This document shows, piece by piece, positions 33,906 to 36,433 of a stretch of 36,433 nt of DNA. The notes under the pieces are model-generated. The model did no database searches and was not told the origin of the DNA. It saw only the letters and a program-made list of their open reading frames with translations. Source of the DNA: Prevotellaceae bacterium UBA1716. Lineage in GTDB: Bacteria; Bacteroidota; Bacteroidia; Bacteroidales; Bacteroidaceae. Both the position numbers and the translations under genes were made by a program. The stretch covers positions 1 through 36,433 of the forward strand of contig DCIW01000242.1 in the NCBI GenBank assembly GCA_002317225.1. The letters are read 5' to 3'. Every line of letters begins with the position of its first letter. The stretch's first letter is position 1.

Positions 33906-36433
33906 ATGAAAAAACGATTTTCTCTACTTACTGTTGCCGCTTGCATGGGTGCCATGAGCGCAAATGCACAGTTGTCGTCCAATCCCGACAAGTTCCTCGG
34001 CAACATCACCACAAGCTATAATGTGGATTATGGTAACGAGAAGTTCTACACGTTGTGGAACCAGATTACTTGCGAAAACGAGTCGAAGTGGGCATCGGTC
34101 GAAGGCACCAACAACAGCTTCAATTGGGGTTGTGATAATGCTTTCAACTATGCCAAGAACCACAAGTTCCCTTTCAAGTTCCATGCACTCGTTTGGGGTT
34201 CGCAGTATCCTTCTTGGTTGGAGAAGCAGACTCCTGAACAGCGATACAAGGAGATAGTCCAATGGATGGATGCTGTGAAGAAGAAGTATCCTAACCTCCA
34301 ACTCATCGACGTGGTCAACGAGGCAGTTTCTGGTCATCAGGCAGGTACTAAATACTTCATCGAGGCTCTCGGTGGAACAGGTAAGACTGGTTACGACTGG
34401 ATCATCAAGGCATTCGAACTCGCTTACGAGCGCTGGCCTAATGCCATTCTCATCTACAACGACTTCAACACCTTCCAGTGGAATACCGACCAGTACATCG
34501 ACCTTGTGAAGACTCTTCGCGATGCTGGTGCTCCTATTGATGCATACGGATGCCAGAGTCACGACCTCACCGACTTGAACGTAAGCAGTTTCAAGACCGT
34601 CATGACAAAACTCCAGAATTCGCTCAAGATGCCTATGTACAGCACAGAGTATGATATCGGTACCGACGACGATTCTCTTCAGCTTCAGCGTTATCAGGAG
34701 CAGATTCCTTACATGTGGGAGGCAGACTATTGTGCCGGTGTAACCCTCTGGGGATATATCTATGGTAAAACATGGACTACAGATGGTAACTCGGGTATCA
34801 TCAGGGGTGGTAAGGATCGCCTTGCTATGACTTGGCTTCGCGAATACATGAAGACCGATGCTGCCAAGAATGCCAAGAGTCCTTACCCTGGTATGGTGAA
34901 GGAGGCTTCGGTATATATCAAGCCTCAGGCTCTCAATATCGAGAAGGGTGACACATCCATCATCACCGTTCGTGCCGCAATGCGTACCAAGACTATCGAG
35001 AAGGTGGAACTCTATGCAAAGAACGTGCTCATCGGCACTCTCACCGAGGCTCCATACGATTTCAAGTACGTCCCTACTGCTACAGGTAAGGTCGAACTCA
35101 AGGCAAAGGTCTATGCATCTGATGATTTCACTTGGACTCGTTATTCTGAAATCAACGTGTGCAACCCTCGTGCTCCTTACAAAAACACAATTGCTGAAAT
35201 CCCTGGCATTATCCAACTCGAGAACTTCGACACAGGTGCTGATGGTATCGCATTCCATGATGCCAACTCTAACAAGGAAGGTGATGGTGCCTCTTACCGT
35301 TCAGATGCTGGTGGTATCGATGTCATCAAGTGTGGTTCTGGTTATGGAATCGGTTACACTCAGGCAGGCGAATGGATGGAGTACACAGTCAACGTGAAGG
35401 AGGCTGGTCTCTACTCTTACGAACTCTATTATTCTGCTCCTGAGGCAGGTGCTACTATCAGCGTCGAACTCAGCAGCGCAGATGGTTTGACTGCTCTCAC
35501 TCCTGCAAATCTCGAAGTTGCAAAGACTGGTTCTTGGAGCACATACAAGACTTCTTACGGTCGATTCCTCATTCCTCTCGAAGAGGGCGAACAGCGTATC
35601 CGTGTCAATGTGAAGTCTGGTGCAAGCACATATATCATCAATCTCGACCGCCTCACACTCAAGCGTTACGATCTTAATGAGGACCTCAAACTCACTCTCG
35701 CTGCCGACCAGAATCCTACATCTGTAGGTACAGCAACTAAGATCTCTGCCGATGTGGAGACTTCGAGCGAGGTAAGCAACGTGAAGATTTACCAGAATGG
35801 TCTTCTTTATCGCACTCTCACTGCTGCTCCATACGAGTTCACTTACACTCCAACTGCTAAGGGTACGCAGACATTCACTGCTATCGCAACCGACAGCGAA
35901 GGTGGTCAGTCAGAAATAGCATCTCTCACTCTCACCATCAATCCTAAGCGTACAGCCTACAAGGGTGTCATCTCACTCCCAGGTATAGTAGAGGCAGAAA
36001 ACTTCGACAAGGGTGGTGAAGGATTCACATTCCACGATTCCGATTCCGAAGACTCTGGTTCCGCTTCTTACCGTACCGACAACGAAGGTGTGGATATCAA
36101 GAAATCCCCTGATGGCAGATACGTTCTTGGTTGGACTAACGTAAACGAATGGTACGAATATTCGGTTGATGTCAAGGAACCAGGTGTTTATACTTGTGAG
36201 GCGGTAGTTTCATCAGGCACAACAGGTTCTGGATTCAAGGTGGCATTTGTTGATGATGGCAAGACCACATCACTCTGGAGCTTCTCTGTCAACAAGACAG
36301 GTGATAACTCATGGGACAATTACATTACTCAGAAGGCAACCGCTACACGCACTCTCACAGAGGGCAAGCATACACTCCGCATCACAATTACAGGTGCCAA
36401 CTGTGACATCGACAAGCTCGATCTCAAGTGTAC
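33906..36433 (+). CDS. GH10 xylanase with Ig-like and CBM6 modules (3' partial)
   Basis: The frame is open from ATG 33906 to the window end (842 codons, no stop). It has a signal peptide (MKKRFSLLTVAACMGAMSANA). Residues about 25-325 are a glycoside hydrolase family 10 barrel: FHALVWGSQYPSW near 97-109, acid/base E139 in DVVNEAV, nucleophile E248 in YSTEYDIG, and VTLWGYIYGKTW. Then come an Ig-like domain (about 335-420), a CBM6 module (about 425-575, IPGIIQLENFDTG), a second Ig-like domain (about 580-675) and a second CBM6 (about 685 on, LPGIVEAENFDKG). It is secreted and should cut beta-1,4-xylan, with the CBM6 modules binding xylan chains. A T9SS tail may lie beyond the window. Confidence 0.93.
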   Translation, partial: MKKRFSLLTVAACMGAMSANAQLSSNPDKFLGNITTSYNVDYGNEKFYTLWNQITCENESKWASVEGTNNSFNWGCDNAFNYAKNHKFPFKFHALVWGSQYPSWLEKQTPEQRYKEIVQWMDAVKKKYPNLQLIDVVNEAVSGHQAGTKYFIEALGGTGKTGYDWIIKAFELAYERWPNAILIYNDFNTFQWNTDQYIDLVKTLRDAGAPIDAYGCQSHDLTDLNVSSFKTVMTKLQNSLKMPMYSTEYDIGTDDDSLQLQRYQEQIPYMWEADYCAGVTLWGYIYGKTWTTDGNSGIIRGGKDRLAMTWLREYMKTDAAKNAKSPYPGMVKEASVYIKPQALNIEKGDTSIITVRAAMRTKTIEKVELYAKNVLIGTLTEAPYDFKYVPTATGKVELKAKVYASDDFTWTRYSEINVCNPRAPYKNTIAEIPGIIQLENFDTGADGIAFHDANSNKEGDGASYRSDAGGIDVIKCGSGYGIGYTQAGEWMEYTVNVKEAGLYSYELYYSAPEAGATISVELSSADGLTALTPANLEVAKTGSWSTYKTSYGRFLIPLEEGEQRIRVNVKSGASTYIINLDRLTLKRYDLNEDLKLTLAADQNPTSVGTATKISADVETSSEVSNVKIYQNGLLYRTLTAAPYEFTYTPTAKGTQTFTAIATDSEGGQSEIASLTLTINPKRTAYKGVISLPGIVEAENFDKGGEGFTFHDSDSEDSGSASYRTDNEGVDIKKSPDGRYVLGWTNVNEWYEYSVDVKEPGVYTCEAVVSSGTTGSGFKVAFVDDGKTTSLWSFSVNKTGDNSWDNYITQKATATRTLTEGKHTLRITITGANCDIDKLDLKC

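Noticed and set aside
33924..35258. 444-codon open frame on the minus strand
   Set aside because: It lies fully antisense to the GH10 xylanase frame, which has a signal peptide, both catalytic glutamates and domain matches. The antisense product has no start signals or recognisable domain; it results from codon bias.

Overview
The window looks like a chromosome segment of a gut or rumen Bacteroidales bacterium, most likely Prevotella-like. The signs are a type IX secretion core in the order PorP/SprF-gldK-gldL-gldM-gldN, Bacteroidetes promoters of the form TTTG-N19-21-TAnnTTTG, almost no Shine-Dalgarno sites, a DUF6377-type membrane regulator, and a GH10 xylanase with CBM6 modules. The species assignment is inference.

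Left part (1-9787): a small membrane protein, a small secreted protein ending in a T9SS-like sorting domain, a large secreted HExxH (DUF6055-like) protein with a DUF4859-like C-terminus, and a Spy/CpxP-like secreted protein with a glycine-rich tail. These precede the five-gene T9SS operon (outer-membrane protein, ring proteins GldK/GldN and motor GldL/GldM), which is closed by a strong hairpin. Next (9909-13526) is a tight etfB-etfA-acyl-CoA dehydrogenase operon, ended by a bidirectional hairpin lying inside an inverted pair of intergenic repeats. A convergent gene encodes a membrane-spanning TPR/coiled-coil/HTH regulator.

Middle (15500-19823): a 46-residue zinc-ribbon gene with a near-perfect promoter, a protein-free stretch of almost 600 bp whose left part folds into several hairpins and reads as a minus-strand non-coding RNA, and a 1164-residue protein joining a RecB-like PD-(D/E)XK nuclease to an SF1 (Dna2-like) helicase.

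Core of interest (19831-32388): a symmetric array of about 18-bp elements repeated every 23 bp, then a strong promoter and six same-strand genes, mostly overlapping or nearly so, ended by a terminator. They encode a four-TM protein, a membrane-anchored P-loop GTPase, a 1093-residue polytopic protein with a large extracytoplasmic domain, a soluble second P-loop GTPase-like protein, a tail-anchored protein resembling GTPase-associated (GAP1-like) proteins, and a single-TM protein carrying the three motifs of penicillin-binding transpeptidases (STFK, SDD, KTGT). I infer one envelope-spanning machine in which two cytoplasmic GTPases control a membrane complex with a transpeptidase-fold output domain. 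Parts resemble predicted double-GTPase/GAP1 conflict systems, but I know of no described system with this combination. The helicase-nuclease gene upstream may be a neighbour or a functional partner.

Right end (32594-36433): a secreted protein of unknown function, a DUF4332 helix-hairpin-helix protein on the minus strand, and a GH10-Ig-CBM6-Ig-CBM6 xylanase that runs off the window.
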